Positions 5,245 through 5,637 of a DNA stretch of 5,637 bases are shown piece by piece; the stretch's first letter is position 1; each line of letters opens with the position of its first letter. A program made the position numbers and the translations under genes. The notes beneath the pieces are model-generated. The model did not search any database, was not told the DNA's origin, and was given only the letters and a program-made list of their open reading frames with translations. The DNA comes from Eubacteriales bacterium (lineage in GTDB: Bacteria > Bacillota > Clostridia > Peptostreptococcales > Anaerovoracaceae): contig JAQUJQ010000060.1 of the NCBI GenBank assembly GCA_028680875.1, positions 1 through 5,637 of the forward strand, written 5' to 3'.

Positions 5245-5637
5245 GTCGTAATTTTGTTTTATTTTAATTTCTACTTGTTTTCTACCTTCTTTCCATTTGA
5301 TTTCACCCGGGGTGATACAATCCTTAACCGGGCATACATTGACGCATAGATGACAACCCACACAATCATCATTGATGCTGGGTCTTCTCTTCTTATCATC
5401 CCAATCGATGGCCTGGTGAGCCCCATCGTAACATGAGACGTAACATCTGCCACATCCAACGCATTTCTTCTCATCAATTTTCGGAATAACCTTAAAGTCA
5501 CGGTTTAAATCTTCAGCAGGGACAAGTTTCGGTAGAGCCATGCCTACAAATTCCTCAATCTGATCTACGCCTCGTTCGTCCATAAAGTGAGACATGCCGT
5601 TAATCATATCCTTGACTATTTCATACCCATACTGCAT
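5242..5637 (-). CDS. preA: NAD-dependent dihydropyrimidine dehydrogenase subunit PreA, C-terminal part
   Basis: These 131 codons are the C-terminal third of PreA; the gene enters from the right edge, and the Met at 5637 is internal, not a start. PreA with PreT reduces uracil and thymine to 5,6-dihydro forms with NADH (reversibly), the first step of reductive pyrimidine degradation, in the cytoplasm. The visible part holds the end of the FMN-barrel domain (YGYEIVKDMINGMSHFMDERG) and a ferredoxin-like domain with two [4Fe-4S] motifs: CVGCGRCYVSC, followed by YDGAHQAIDW, and CVGCHLCVNVCP, followed by VKDCI. The pattern 'CYVSC-DG-HQAI ... CVGC-LC--VCP--DCI' matches the C-terminus of PreA and of animal dihydropyrimidine dehydrogenase, which separates it from generic ferredoxins. 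Counting from the first visible Met, the cluster cysteines are residues 59, 62, 65, 69 and 92, 95, 98, 102. All eight are present. Transcription ends at the hairpin just past the stop codon. Neighbouring preT or hydantoinase genes are expected outside the window. Confidence 0.92.
   Translation of the reverse strand: MQYGYEIVKDMINGMSHFMDERGVDQIEEFVGMALPKLVPAEDLNRDFKVIPKIDEKKCVGCGRCYVSCYDGAHQAIDWDDKKRRPSINDDCVGCHLCVNVCPVKDCITPGEIKWKEGRKQVEIKIKQNYD

Noticed and set aside
5271..5501. Second minus-strand open frame inside preA
   Set aside because: Out-of-frame shadow of the cysteine-rich PreA domain on the same strand.
5635..5637. ATG at the right edge as the start of a small ferredoxin
   Set aside because: The residues that follow are the end of the PreA FMN-barrel domain, so this Met is internal and the gene continues outside the window.

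Overview
The window looks like a stretch of chromosome from a low-GC, anaerobic, Gram-positive bacterium of the Clostridia (Peptococcaceae-like is my best guess). The reasons are the AT-rich intergenic DNA, strong GGAGG ribosome binding sites 6-9 nt before ATG starts, sigma-A promoters of the extended -10 type, and a sigma-54 activator next to a catabolic gene. The taxonomic call is inference from style and protein character, not from a marker gene.

Layout, left to right. (1) At the left edge is the first 52 codons of a class III (GabT-like) aminotransferase on the minus strand, preceded by a good RBS and a plausible sigma-54 (-24/-12) promoter. (2) At 245-2041, minus strand, is a complete sigma-54 enhancer-binding protein with an N-terminal GAF-like sensor, a PAS domain, an AAA+ domain with an intact GAFTGA loop, and a Fis-type HTH. 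(3) At 2142-3797, minus strand, is a complete metallo-beta-lactamase/beta-CASP RNA-processing nuclease. (4) At 3798-3935 is a divergent intergenic region with two perfect tandem copies of a 35-bp palindromic repeat between the nuclease promoter and the transporter promoter. (5) At 3936-5159, plus strand, is a complete 12-helix MFS transporter, the only plus-strand gene. (6) At 5160-5241 two more, diverged copies of the same repeat are arranged head-to-head as a long hairpin that can end transcription from both sides. (7) At the right edge, minus strand, is the C-terminal third of PreA, the iron-sulfur/FMN subunit of NAD-dependent dihydropyrimidine dehydrogenase.

Functionally, PreA (uracil/thymine reduction) and a class III aminotransferase (a family that includes beta-alanine aminotransferases) are the first and last steps of the reductive pyrimidine degradation route. 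The sigma-54 activator beside the aminotransferase, with a sigma-54-type promoter between them, suggests that the route or a related amine catabolic pathway is switched on by a small molecule. The nuclease and the MFS gene interrupt the catabolic genes; the transporter is bracketed by members of one repeat family. No RNA gene, CRISPR array, insertion sequence or prophage gene is visible, and no gene-free stretch exceeds about 140 bases.
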